From contig NC_092343.1 in assembly GCF_046630445.1 (NCBI RefSeq), forward strand, positions 140,361,501 to 140,425,500: 64,000 nucleotides of DNA, given 5' to 3'. The position numbers and the translations under genes are program-made. This document shows positions 47,463 to 60,600 of the stretch, in pieces. The notes beneath the pieces were generated by a model. The model was not told the origin of the DNA and searched no databases. It saw nothing but the letters and a program-made list of their open reading frames with translations. Position 1 is the stretch's first letter. Every line of letters starts with the position of its first letter. This DNA is from Rutidosis leptorrhynchoides. Its lineage: Eukaryota; Streptophyta; Magnoliopsida; Asterales; Asteraceae.

Positions 47463-49969
47463 TGAAATGTCCCGTTCTTATTGATTAAAAACGTTCCATA
47501 TTAATTGATTTCGTTGCGAGGTTTTGACCTCTATATGAGACGTTTTTCAAAGACTGCATTCATTTTAAAACAAACCATAACCTTTATTTCATCAATAAAG
47601 GTTTAAAAAGCTTTACGTAGATTATCAAATAATGATAATCTAAAATATCCTGTTTACACACGACCATTACATAATAGTTTACAATACAAATATGTTACAA
47701 CAAAATAAGTTTCTTGAATGCAGTTTTTACACAATATCATACAAGCATGGACTCCAAATCTCGTCCTTATTTAAGTATGTGACAGCGGAAGCTCTTAATA
47801 ATCACCTGAGAATAAACATGCTTAAAACGTCAACAAAAATGTTGGTGAGTTATAGGTTTAACCTATATATATCTAATCATAATAATAGACCACAAGATTT
47901 CATATTTCAATACACATCCCATACATAGAGATAAAAATCATTCATATGGTGAACACCTGGTAACCGACATTAACAAGATGCATATATAAGAATATCCCCA
48001 TCATTCCGGGACACCCTTCGGATATGATATAAATTTCGAAGTACTAAAGCATCCGGTACTTTGGATGGGGTTTGTTAAGCCCAATAGATCTATCTTTAGG
48101 ATTCGCGTCAATTAGGGTGTCTGTTCCCTAATTCTTAGATTACCAGACTTAATAAAAAGGGGCATATTCGATTTCGATAATTCAACCATAGAATGTAGTT
48201 TCACGTACTTGTGTCTATTTTGTAAATCATTTATAAAACCTGCATGTATTCTCATCCCAAAAATATTAGATTTTAAAAGTGGGACTATAACTCACTTTCA
48301 CAGATTTTTACTTCGTCGGGAAGTAAGACTTGGCCACTGGTTGATTCACGAACCTATAACAATATATACATATATATCAAAGTATGTTCAAAATATATTT
48401 ACAACACTTTTAATATATTTTGATGTTTTAAGTTTATTAAGTCAGCTGTCCTCGTTAGTAACCTACAACTAGTTGTCCACAGTTAGATGTACAGAAATAA
48501 ATTGATAAATATTATCTTGAATCAATCCACGACCCAGTGTATATGTATCTCAGTATTGATCACAACTCAAACTATATATATTTTGGAATCAACCTCAACC
48601 CTGTATAGCTAACTCCAACATTCACATATAGAGTGTCTATGGTTGTTCCGAAATATATATAGATGTGTCGACATGATAGGTCGAAACATTGTATACGTGT
48701 CTATGGTATCTCAAGATTACATAATATACAATACAAGTTGATTAAGTTATGGTTGGAATAGATTTGTTACCAATTTTCACGTAGCTAAAATGAGAAAAAT
48801 TATCCAATCTTGTTTTACCCATAACTTCTTCACTTTAAATCCGTTTTGAGTGAATCAAATTGCTATGGTTTCATATTGAACTCTATTTTATGAATCTAAA
48901 CAGAAAAATTATAGGTTTATAGTCAGAAAAATAAGTTACAAGTCATTTTTGTAAAGGTAGTCATTTCAGTCGAAAGAACGACGTCTAGATGACCATTTTA
49001 GAAAACATACTTCCACTTTGAGTTTAACCATAATTTTTGAATATAGTTTCATGTTCATAATAAAAATCATTTTCTAAGAATAACAACTTTTAAATCAAAG
49101 TTTATCATAGTTTTTAATTAACTAACCCAAAACAGCCCGCGGTGTTATTACGACGGCGTAAATCCGGTTTTACGGTGTTTTTCGTGTTTCCAGGTTTTAA
49201 ATCATTAAGTTAGCATATCATATAGATATAGAACATGTGTTTAGTTGATTTTAAAAGTCAAGTTAGAAGGATTAACTTTTGTTTGCGAACAAGTTTAGAA
49301 TTAACTAAACTATGTTCTAGTGATTACAAGTTTAAACCTTCGAATAAGATAGCTTTATATGTATGAATCGAATGATGTTATGAACATCATTACTACCTTA
49401 AGTTCCTTGGATAATCCTACTGGAAAAGAGAAAAATGGATCTAGCTTCAACGGATCCTTGGATGGCTCGAAGTTCTTGAAGCCGAATCATGACACGAAAA
49501 CAAGTTCAAGTAAGATCATCACTTGAAATAAGATTGTTATAGTTATAGAAATTGAACCAAAGTTTGAATATTATTATTAACTTGTATTAGAATGATAACC
49601 TACTGTAAGAAACAAAGATTTATTGAGGTTGGATGATCACCTTACAAGATTGGAAGTGAGCTAGCAAACTTGAAAGTATTCTTGATTTTATGTAACTAGA
49701 ACTTGTAGAATTTATGAAGAACACTTAGAACTTGAAGATAGAACTTGAGAGAGATCAATTAGATGAAGAAAATTGAAGAATGAAAGTGTTTGTAGGTGTT
49801 TTTGGTCGTTGGTGTATGGATTAGATATAAAGGATATGTAATTTTGTTTTCATGTAAATAAGTCATGAATGATTACTCATATTTTTGTAATTTTATGAGA
49901 TATTTCATGCTAGTTGCCAAATGATGGTTCCCACATGTGTTAGGTGACTCACATGGGCTGCTAAGAGCT
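47463..49969 (-). repeat. right (5') LTR of the array, first part
   Basis: Starts TGAAATGTCCCG. It is interrupted after GAGCT (49965-49969) by the non-autonomous element and resumes at 61470. Total LTR length without the insert is about 3250 bp, matching the middle LTR. Confidence 0.92.
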
Positions 49970-50689
49970 TGTAACGACCCGGAAATTTCCGACCAAATTT
50001 AAACCCTAATCTCTATATGATTCCGACACAATAAGCAAAGTTTGTAATGTTGAGTCTCGAAAGCTTTGGAATTTAATTCATATAATCAATTACCTTTTTG
50101 ACTGTGCCTGACGATTCACGAATCTTTGTGTGTAAATAAATATATAAATAGAAATATTAATTAAATATATAATCTAAAGATATGAAATTGATATATAAAT
50201 TGATTTCATATTATTTCAAAATTTCATTTAATAATTTTATTATAGTTATTATTAATACTTTATTATTAATAACATTATAAATATTAAAGTTTAGGGTTTA
50301 TAGTTAAACAAATATTATTATTATTAATAAACTTATTTATGATACAGACATATAGATACACGCGTACAGAAATACAGGTGTACGTACTGTTATACGTATA
50401 TAGATAAATAATACATATATAAAATGGACAAATACATGCTAGCATTGGATTCTGCTTGTGTTTTCTATTTGTCCTGTGATTCTTATTTGTTCTTGTTCCG
50501 TGATATTTTTATCCATCATCTATCTTTTTATATATACACATATACATGTCTTACATATACATATATCATTATATATAGGCTCGATAAAACCCACAAAACA
50601 TGGTATCCAAATCATTGTTTGACTACTTTCCTAAAAATTATGAACTATCTTATACCCACCACTAAACACCCACTTAATCATTTGTCTTC

Positions 50690-52000
50690 GGTCTAGAACC
50701 ATCATCACAAATCGAGCCACCCTAATGACCACCATGAACAACCACATCGACCACCCATCATCAAACCACCATAATCACCATAGTAAACTACCTTGTGTAT
50801 CCTAGCTTCTATTTCGGTTTATGATTGAACCCATCATCACCATGACAACCACGATTCACCAATTCACCCCGTTCATTAGAATCGATCACCTCATGTCTCT
50901 CTTCTTTGAATCAACCACCACTTTGAACCACCACAACCATAAACCGCCATCTTTCTCTCTTTACGTCTCTCTCCTCTCTCTTAAACCTCATCGCCACCAC
51001 TTCACACCTTGAATCCCTACAAAACCGTCACCATTAAACCATCACAATACCACCTCCATTATTCCATCAGGTCACCCTCACCCATCGTGAGACCATCACC
51101 ATTAGATAACCAAGCACTCACCATCATAAGCCATCATCAAACCCATTTGTTCTATGTGTTTTGTTCAATCTCAAATCAAAACCGTTAAACCCATTTAGAT
51201 CGCCACTGCTGCATCTTTTCTCTTCTATTCTTGATCAAATGAAACCATGTTGTCATCACCTACGGTTGCTATTTGTTTCCTGTAAAGAACCCACCACCAC
51301 CACAGTAAACCGCCACTAGTCCACTACCCTCTTCATCTCTCTCTTTCACTATTCTCTCTCTAATTTCTTGTATTCAAAACACGTTTCATCTCTATTTTTA
51401 TTTCTGTCTCCAGTCTCCTTCTTTCTGTTAGGTTTCTGTTCGAAACCTCAACCAACCGTCCACTACACAAACCCACTACCATTTTATTTTGATGAAACCA
51501 TCACTTTTATCAATTCTGTTTTCGGCTCATCATAAAACATCACCACTCCACTATTTGTTTTCGTTTCCTATTCGTAATCAACCTCAACTCGTCCACCATC
51601 GGCTACCACCCTAGATCACCTTAAAAACACGAACAACCACCTTGATCGATCACGTTCCAGCTGTCAAAAGCTATTGCTGCAACTCACCGTTTCTGTTTTA
51701 AAACGCCATCAAGTAAACACTTCACCACTATATCTTGCTTTTGTTTCTTGATCGATAAAACACCACCAGCTATTATCACCTCCATCTCTCTCATATCTCT
51801 CTTATTCTTGCTCGATTAACCACTATGAAAACCATCCAGCCACCATGAACAATTGATCGAGGAGACACCATCACTACAATCAGATGTTCCTCTACACTGT
51901 TTCTATTTCTAATACAGCTAACAACGATGATAATGATGTTTACCTGATGATGATTACCACCACAACTCTCATTCGATTAAACTGCTACTGCTCGCGTGCT
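50690..52000 (+). repeat. CAC/ACC-rich low-complexity segment of the LTR
   Basis: Repeated ACCACC, CATCACCA and CTCTCTC tracts give a strong strand asymmetry (C+A rich, then C+T rich), interrupted by stops in every frame. A diverged copy-identical block lies at 58355-59665 in the right LTR. No gene is supported. Confidence 0.6.
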
Positions 52001-52480
52001 GTTTCAATCTAATTCTAATCCAAACTAAAACCATCGAATTCATAAACCTGCCATTTACTGCTATTTCCTTTCTATTTCTATTCGGTTGACAGTAACAAAG
52101 ATATTGATAATGAAGATGGAGAATGTCAATGATATGAGCTGTAAAGGGGAAAGAAAGGGACCTGTCGTAGGGTATAAGAGCAGTTAGGGTATCCAAGGAA
52201 CGCGTGGTTTTTCAAGTGCACAATAATTTTTTTTTTAAAAACCGACAGGTTAATATATATATTTGATCGGATCCTTTATTTGATTTACAACTTGGGCCAC
52301 ATGCTATGTTAATTATATGTTGGGCCGAGAGTAAACTTGGGCTTGTTAAATGGCTTAGTGGGCTGCGTATGTCAATAATAATGGACTGGGTGAATTCCTG
52401 GCCGATTATATTTTCAAGAAGTAGAAGAGAAAACAGTAGGATAGTTTAAATAAAATTCGGATGGGTATAAATCAGATAAA

Positions 52481-52560
52481 GTGACATGGTTCAGTGGTTT
52501 GAGGAATGATGGGTTACTGAGAGGTCTTGGGTTCGAGTCCTGTCATGGGCAATTCTTTTT
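52481..52560 (+). promoter_or_regulatory. tRNA-like pol III internal promoter (possible SINE head), left LTR
   Basis: A box TGGTTCAGTGG (52487-52497) fits the consensus TRGYNNARNGG, and B box GGTTCGAGTCC (52530-52540) fits GGTTCRANNCC, spaced 32 bases apart as in tRNA genes. A run of T (52556-52560) follows at terminator distance. The cloverleaf is imperfect, so a functional tRNA is unlikely; a tRNA-derived SINE fossil captured in the LTR fits better. Confidence 0.65.
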
Positions 52561-52594
52561 AAAGGAGATTTTAAAAAGGGTATACTTATTTATA

Positions 52595-52885
52595 TCTTTT
52601 TATTTCTATAATTATTATCATTATTATCACATTATTATTATTATTAAGATAGGTATTATTATCACATTGACATTATTATCATTATGAAAATAAATATTAT
52701 TATTATGACTATTAAAATTATCATTTTTAAAACTATCATTTTTTTATTAAAATTATCATTATTATTAAACTTATCATTTTTATTAAAAACTACTATTATT
52801 ATTATTAAAATTATCCTTCTTAAAATTTACATACTTATATTATTATCATTATTATTACTATCATTATTATTATCATCCTTAATCT
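52595..52885 (+). repeat. ATT/ATC microsatellite-rich region
   Basis: Imperfect (ATT)n and (ATC)n runs follow the tRNA-like promoter and may be the simple-repeat tail of a SINE. The same block lies at about 60260-60550 in the right LTR. Confidence 0.6.
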
Positions 52886-53801
52886 AATATTATTACAATT
52901 ATTAATTTAACAAATAGATGATATTTAAATAAAATATATATATTTAATACACTTAACTTAATTATATTACTATCTTTATTTATTTAAAATAGTTAAAAGG
53001 AATATATTTAATTAAATAATGAAACTTATAAGTTGTTAATATAAAAATGATATAACTAATAAATTTATAAATATATCTATTTGTTCGATTACAATTATGT
53101 GCGTTAATATATATATATAAATGATATAGGTTCGTGAATCCAAGGCCAACCTTATATTTGATCAATGATGTTATATGTATTTTTACTACAAAATACATTA
53201 GGTGAGTATATAGTCCCTTTTAAACTCTAAATATTTTGGGCTGAGAATACATGCGCTGTTTTTATAAATGATTTACGTTATGGACACAAGTGATCAAAAA
53301 TAAATTCTACGTTGAGTTGTACCATGGCATATTTCTTTATACTTGGTAGCTAATATTTACGTGAGGAGCGTAAACGCGAATCCTGTTGATAGATCTATCG
53401 GGCCTGACAACCCCAACCGGGCTGGACGACCAGTTTTTAACGGTTGCACAGTACTTTGTTTCGTTACTACACTTGGTACGGTGTAGGGTTTATTTAAGAA
53501 TATGCTGCTGTGATTTAAATGTTAAGTATGGTTACCAAGTGCTCAACGACTTTTCATACACGAGGAGTGTATTATGTATAAACATGAAATCTCGTGGTCC
53601 ATAGTTATAACGCTGCTAGCATCAAACCTATATATCTCACCAACTTTATGTTGATGTTTTAAAGCATGTTTATTCTCAGGTACGAATTAAGTCTTCCGCT
53701 GTGCATTTGCTCATATTAAGGACCTTACTTGGAGTCGATCATCGCAATGGAACCAGATGTTGAAGACTTCGTCCGGATGGATAAGGACGGGTCTTCACAG
53801 G

Positions 53802-53813
53802 TGGTATCAGAGC
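53802..53813 (+). other. primer-binding site of the non-autonomous element
   Basis: TGGTATCAGAGC, the exact initiator-Met primer site, two bases after the LTR end at 53799. Confidence 0.92.
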
Positions 53814-56800
53814 GTTGGTCTTAGCGAACCAGGTCTCCCATTAGTGTGTCTAACTGGTAGACGTTACGATACATTAGTGAGTCTGGACTTTGACCGTGTC
53901 TGCCTGTCAAAAGATTTGCTTATCATATCTTGTCGGAAAACATCTACTTATCATCCTTAGGGAATTGTCTGCTTATCATTCTTAAGTCTAGACACGTCTT
54001 ACTGCATTTAGTGCATCGATAGTGTATAGACAAAAATCATATCTTAGTGTACCTGATAATACATATCTTAACGCATCTGTAGACTTGCCTGACATATGCC
54101 GTAAATTCCTCTGTAGTCTACGAAATCTTTAGTAATATATATAGATATTCTATATAGTTTGAATATCATCCGAAATCCGAAAATCATTTCACATCGAAGA
54201 TCCATTCCATCCACCAAATTGCCCTTTTCAACCTGAAGCGCTTACCGGCGAACCTGTTCGAGAAACCATTTTCTCTCCCCTTATTCTGAGTATTTCATCA
54301 CCATTACATACTATCCCATATTTCGAATTTTATTCATTCGCTCGCTTCAACCGTCAATCATCTCGTAGTACTAGAAGAAGTTAACGAACTACGCGCTCGT
54401 GTGACGACTTTGGAGAACCTGGTGCGAAGGTTACGAACACCAGCAGCAGCACCAGCAGCATAATCAGTACCACCATCATCGACACCGACAGTACCCATAT
54501 CACCCTCAACCACAACTGCGTCGTAAACCTCAACATCACAATTTGTACCTCGGATATCAACATCACACACCTCAATATCACTATCTGTACTTCGAGTATG
54601 ATCTTCGTTTTACATATCATTCTATATCGATTATCTTCGCTTTACTTATCGTTCTATCTCATTTATCTTCGTTCGACATGGTAATTATGTAATCTTTAAT
54701 GTTTTAGGGATCATGTAATCAAGTATTAACGATAAATCAAAAAAATTTAATATCTTATTGACTCATTAGATCCATGATTACATCTGAAGAAAATATATAT
54801 ACAAGTATATTTTCATAAAGATTGTAATTAAAAATTCTTTCGTACAAACTGTTAATGATGAAAATATTTTAACGGGTAGGTAGTACCCGAGGAATATTTA
54901 GATCACACATTAATAAGTTACAGTGTATATTCTTCGAATCTGATTCAACGGTCATTTGCTATTCTACTTACAACCACCGATATTCGTATCTGTTCACCAC
55001 CGAATAACCATTTTATTCAAATTTCATATTTGGATTTTTATCTATCAGAATCCAACAAGTGGCATAATGAAGAAAACATTGGACAAAATAAAATTTGTTA
55101 GAAACAAACGAATTAACTAATTGAAATTTTGTTAAGGATCTACGCTAACTGTTCCAGCTAACTGTTCCTAGCTAACTGATTACATTTTATTTATCGCAAT
55201 TTAATTATCGCAATTTTATTTATCGTCATTTAATTTCTGTTATTTACTTTACGCATTTAATTTATCGTCATTTAATTTCTGTTATTTATTTTACGCCCTT
55301 TAAATATCGGGACACGTATACAAGGTTTTGACATATCATATCGACGCATCTGTATATATTATTTGGAATAACCATAGACACTCTATATGCAGTAATGCGG
55401 GAGTTAGCTATACAGGGTTGAGGTTGATTCTCAAATAATATATATACTTTGAGTTGTGATCGACACTGAGACCGGTACATGGGTCACGATACGTATTATT
55501 TAATTCGAATATTATATATTAAAATTATCTATGAATTTATTGGACCATTGACTATTGGACTGCTAAATTTGGACAATAAAAAAAAAATGAATTAAAATAT
55601 TGTTTATAACATATGAGACTAAACAATTCTTCAAGTTTGCCACTTGATTCCATCTTAAACCTCATTCATATCTTGACGATTAAAATCCGCATTCAAACCT
55701 ATCATGATTCTTAAAAACACCTCGATCGAGAAGTTAAACCAGCCGCACCTCGTCTATGGAAGAAAGATTTATGCATACAGTTATGCACCTGAAAAAATTT
55801 CGAAACCGAAGTTATAGTTAAAATGTATTCGCGTCGAATTCCTTATCATTCATTAGCAAAAACAACCCTACAATTCCTTTTCAAGAAGCTAATTTTGTCA
55901 CAGCTCCACTTCGACTTCTCAGTGAGACTACTCCTATTATAACCTCGATATATACACCTTGTCCTTGAGCCGTCGTTATCGGAAAACCTTTTATATTCCA
56001 CCATACTATCATAAGCGTTTAATCATCTAAAAACACAATTCGCCCGAAAACACCTTGGATTGATAACCGACGATTCAGATATGGCTGCATTAAATGCAGA
56101 GGGAACAGTAAAATTGTAGATGACCTAAATGGCCAAAAGTTTGATGATAAAGAAGGGAGTGTTAGGAACGCTCGACAGAAAATTTAGTGCTGAAAAATGG
56201 ATTGAGCTAACCGTGAAGGAAACAAAGAACAAATACAAGGAATGAACCTGCCTTCAAATAATGCAAATGATTCAGTGTCTGTTGAAACCGTCAGTATGAA
56301 CCCTACTCCTTATTCTAAACTTTTTCAGATGATATTATTCATCATCATCTTATCTTAGATATTATAAGATATCTTCATATTTTCCGCTATACATATTCTC
56401 CATATTTCTAAAGATATTTTCACAACTATTTCTATCTGCAATCATCTATCTCCCCGTAATATCTGCGTTACAACATAAAAGAAACTGTGTTAGTTTCTAA
56501 ATTCTGAAATCTTCAAGTTTAAAATATGAATGTTTTGAAGCAGTGTTGGGAACTGATGCGTGAATTAGTATAATATAATGAAACTTGATCAACTTCATTA
56601 TATTACAGTAAGTCATGTTGCATTTCTAATGGAATGTGATGATTCACAGTACCATCATTATGTGCCATGTTACACGGCTCTTACAATCTATCCAATCTCT
56701 AAACATATCAAGAAAATATTCTCTTGATGATTCGGTCTTTTCCAGGATATTCTGGTAATTTGACAAATCAAAAATCGTGCCATTACCAATTCTCTCTTAG

Positions 56801-57618
56801 GACATTAACTATATTCATTTCGAATTTCATACCTACGAATTCCGGACCATTACAAAAGATGCTTAGTTGAAAAGGAGGAAAAGAAAAAGAATGAAGCTCC
56901 GAAATAGAAATTGGGGTATAAATCGCAGTAAATGGAAGAGAGTATTAACTGTGGATGATAATGATTATAGAAAACAAAAGCAAGGACATCGAAGTATAAG
57001 GGAAGATATAAAACCCAATAATCACCCAGAAACTACAAACCGTGTATATCAATACGTATTGCGACGTAAAGACACGGGAGAATAAGAAACATTATAATTC
57101 CAAGAAAATCATAAAAGTGAATAGATTCTTCTGGCGGCAAATGAAAAAGAAGAATGAAAGATATGAAGGTTAGAAGTATAATAAGAATCAGGATTGGATG
57201 GAACATATTAAGAATGAGTAGAGGAAGAAAGAATAAAAGGTGTGGAGAATAAGGAAAACGAATGGGGTGGATTTATAGCAATATATCCGACAGAGAAATC
57301 AGGAACAGATTATTGCATTAATTAAAGAAGATTTTGATTTTCTAAATCGCCGAAGAACCAAATCTTATTACGTAAGATTTTCTTTAAATCCCTTAAATCC
57401 CGAAAATCAACAGTAACTACGTCATCGGTTGAAACGAATATATTTATTTACACATTTCGCTCTTTTGTGATAACTTCACTTGTACGCTTCACATGATCGA
57501 ATCGTTTTATCTATATCTCTCAATAATGATAAAACTCCATTATCACCTCATAATCGTCATGAAAACATTCCTATTATTATTTATGACAACCTCTACCAAA
57601 TTTCGGGGACGAAATTTC
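53814..57618 (+). mobile_element. internal region of the non-autonomous element, no functional gag-pol
   Basis: The first 130 bases match the chromovirus leader. A frame-broken gag-like remnant lies at about 54185-54470 (LEEVNELRARVTTLENLV coiled coil). A hairpin CGGGTA-GGTAG-TACCCG lies at 54873-54889. A patch at 55318-55485 resembles part of the solo LTR (8445-8610). A basic 72-codon ORF at 56867 (Lys/Arg-rich start) has no recognisable domain. The rest is A/T-rich filler with no RT, RNase H or integrase motif in any frame. Confidence 0.75.
54185..54470 (+). pseudogene. gag-like N-terminal remnant in the non-autonomous element
   Basis: Two overlapping frames read FHPPNCPFQPEAL-type sequence and then LEEVNELRARVTTLENL with an Ala/Pro tail, ending TAA at about 54461. 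A frame change near 54300 and the early stop make it nonfunctional. The heptad-like Leu/Val spacing suggests a short coiled coil. Assignment to gag rests on position after the leader and is weak. Confidence 0.35.
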
Positions 57619-57634
57619 TTTAACGGGTGGGTAC
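57619..57634 (+). other. polypurine tract of the non-autonomous element
   Basis: TTTAACGGGTGGGTAC directly precedes the right LTR, one base different in its core from the chromovirus tract at 40865. Confidence 0.75.
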
Positions 57635-60600
57635 TGTAACGACCCGGAAATTTCCGACCAAATTTAAACCCTAATCTCTATATGATTCCGACACAATAAG
57701 CAAAGTTTGTAATGTTGAGTCTCGAAAGCTTTGGAATTTAATTCATATAATCAATTACCTTTTTGACTGTGCCTGACGATTCACGAATCTTTGTGTGTAA
57801 ATAAATATATAAATAGAAATATTAATTAAATATATAATCTAAAGATATGAAATTGATATATAAATTGATTTCATATTATTTCAAAATTTCATTTAATAAT
57901 TTTATTATAGTTATTATTAATACTTTATTATTAATAACATTATAAATATTAAAGTTTAGGGTTTATAGTTAAACAAATATTATTATTATTAATAAACTTA
58001 TTTATGATACAGACATATAGATACACGCGTACAGAAATACAGGTGTACGTACTGTTATACGTATATAGATAAATAATACATATATAAAATGGACAAATAC
58101 ATGCTAGCATTGGATTCTGTTTGTGTTTTCTATTTGTCCTGTGATTCTTATTTGTTCTTGTTCCGTGATATTTTTATCCATCATCTATCTTTTTATATAT
58201 ACACATATACATGTCTTACATATACATATATCATTATATATAGGCTCGATCAAACCCACAAAACATGGTATCCAAATCATTGTTTGACTACTTTCCTAAA
58301 AATTATGAACTATCTTATACCCACCACTAAACACCCACTTAATCATTTGTCTTCGGTCTAGAACCATCATCACAAATCGAGCCACCCTAATGACCACCAT
58401 GAACAACCACATCGACCACCCATCATCAAACCACCATAATCACCATAGTAAACTACCTTGTGTATCCTAGCTTCTATTTCGATTTATGATCGAACCCATC
58501 ATCACCATGACAACCACGATTCACCAATTCACCCCGTTCATTAGAATCGATCACCTCATGTCTCTCTTCTTTGAATCAACCACCACTTTGAACCACCACA
58601 ACCATAAACCGCCATCTTTCTCTCTTTACGTCTCTCTCCTCTCTCTTAAACCTCATCGCCACCACTTCACACCTTGAATCCCTACAAAACCGTCACCATT
58701 AAACCATCACAATACCACCTCCATTATTCCATCAGGTCACCCTCACCCGTCGTGAGACCATCACCATTAGATAACCAAGCACTCACCATCATAAGCCATC
58801 ATCAAACCCATTTGTTCTATGTGTTTTGTTCAATCTCAAATCAAAACCGTTAAACCCATTTAGATCGCCACTGCTGCATCTTTTCTCTTCTATTCTTGAT
58901 CAAATGAAACCATGTTGTCATCACCTACGGTTGCTATTTGTTTCCTGTAAAGAACCCACCACCACCACAGTAAACCGCCACTAGTCCACTACCCTCTTCA
59001 TCTCTCTCTTTCACTATTCTCTCTCTAATTTCTTGTATTCAAAACACGTTTCATCTCTATTTTTATTTCTGTCTCCAGTCTCCTTCTTTCTGTTAGGTTT
59101 CTGTTCGAAACCTCAACCAACCGTCCACTACACAAACCCACTACCATTTTATTTTGATGAAACCATCACTTTTATCAATTCTGTTTTCGGCTCATCATAA
59201 AACATCACCACTCCACTATTTGTTTTCGTTTCCTATTCGTAATCAACCTCAACTCGTCCACCATCGGCTACCACCCTAGATCACCTAAAAAACACGAACA
59301 ACCACCTTGATCGATCACGTTCCAGCTGTCAAAAGCTATTGCTGCAACTCACCGTTTCTATTTTAAAACGCCATCAAGTAAACACTTCACCACTATATCT
59401 TGCTTCTGTTTCTTGATCGATAAAACACCACCAGCTATTATCACCTCCATCTCTCTCATATCTCTCTTATTCTTGCTCGATTAACCACTATGAAAACCAT
59501 CCAGCCACCATGAACAATTGATCAAGGAGACACCATCACTACAATCAGATGTTCCTCTACACTGTTTCTATTTCTAATACAGCTAACAACGATGATAATG
59601 ATGTTTACCTGATGATGATTACCACCACAACTCTCATTCGATTAAACTGCTACTGCTCGCGTGCTGTTTCAATCTAATTCTAATCCAAACTAAAACCATC
59701 GAATTCATAAACCTGCCATTTACTGCTATTTCCTTTCTATTTCTATTCGGTTGACAGTAACAAAGATATTGATAATGAAGATGGAGAATGTCAATGATAT
59801 GAGCTGTAAAGGGGAAAGAAAGGGACCAGTCGTAGGGTATAAGAGCAGTTAGGGTATCCAAGGAACGCGTGGTTTTTCAAGTGCACAATAATTTTTTTTT
59901 TTAAAACCGACAGGCTAATATATATATTTGATCGGATCCTTTATTTGATTTACAACTTGGGCCACATGCTATGTTAATTATATGTTGGGCCGAGAGTAAA
60001 CTTGGGCTTGTTAAATGGCTTAGTGGGCTGCGTATGTCAATAATAATGGACTGGGTGAATTCCTGGCCGATTATATTTTCAAGAAGTAGAAGAGAAAACA
60101 GTAGGATAGTTTAAATAAAATTCGGATGGGTATAAATCAGATAAAGTGACATGGTTCAGTGGTTTGAGGAATGATGGGTTACTGAGAGGTCTTGGGTTCG
60201 AGTCCTGTCATGGGCAATTCTTTTTAAAGGAGATTTTAAAAAGGGTATACTTATTTATATCTTTTTATTTCTATAATTATTATCATTATTATCACATTAT
60301 TATTATTATTAAGATAGGTATTATTATCACATTGACATTATTATCATTATGAAAATAAATATTATTATTATGACTACTAAAATTATCATTTTTAAAACTA
60401 TCATTTTTTTATTAAAATTATCATTATTATTAAACTTATCATTTTTATTAAAAACTACTATTATTATTATTAAAATTATCCTTCTTAAAATTTACATACT
60501 TATATTATTATCATTATTATTACTATCATTATTATTATCATCCTTAATCTAATATTATTACAATTATTAATTTAACAAATAGATGATATTTAAATAAAAT

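Larger units (their letters stand above)
49970..53799 (+). repeat. left LTR of the non-autonomous element (3830 bp)
   Basis: Begins TGTAACGACCCGGAAATTTC and ends GACGGGTCTTCACA. Contains an A/T-rich 5' part, a CAC/ACC-rich stretch (50690-52000), a tRNA-like pol III promoter (52481-52560), an ATT-microsatellite zone (about 52595-52885), and a 3' part related to the chromovirus LTR (TTTAAAGCATGTTTATTCTC). ORFs at 50424, 50821, 51969 and 52481-52887 repeat in the other LTR and come from low-complexity sequence. Confidence 0.93.

Noticed and set aside
52481-52560. Functional tRNA gene
   Set aside because: A and B boxes are good, but acceptor and T stems pair poorly, and the sequence lies in both LTRs of a mobile element; annotated as a tRNA-like promoter instead.
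52481-52887. Hydrophobic Ile/Leu ORFs (also 60146-60552)
   Set aside because: Products of ATT/ATC simple repeats in the LTR, with no coding signal.
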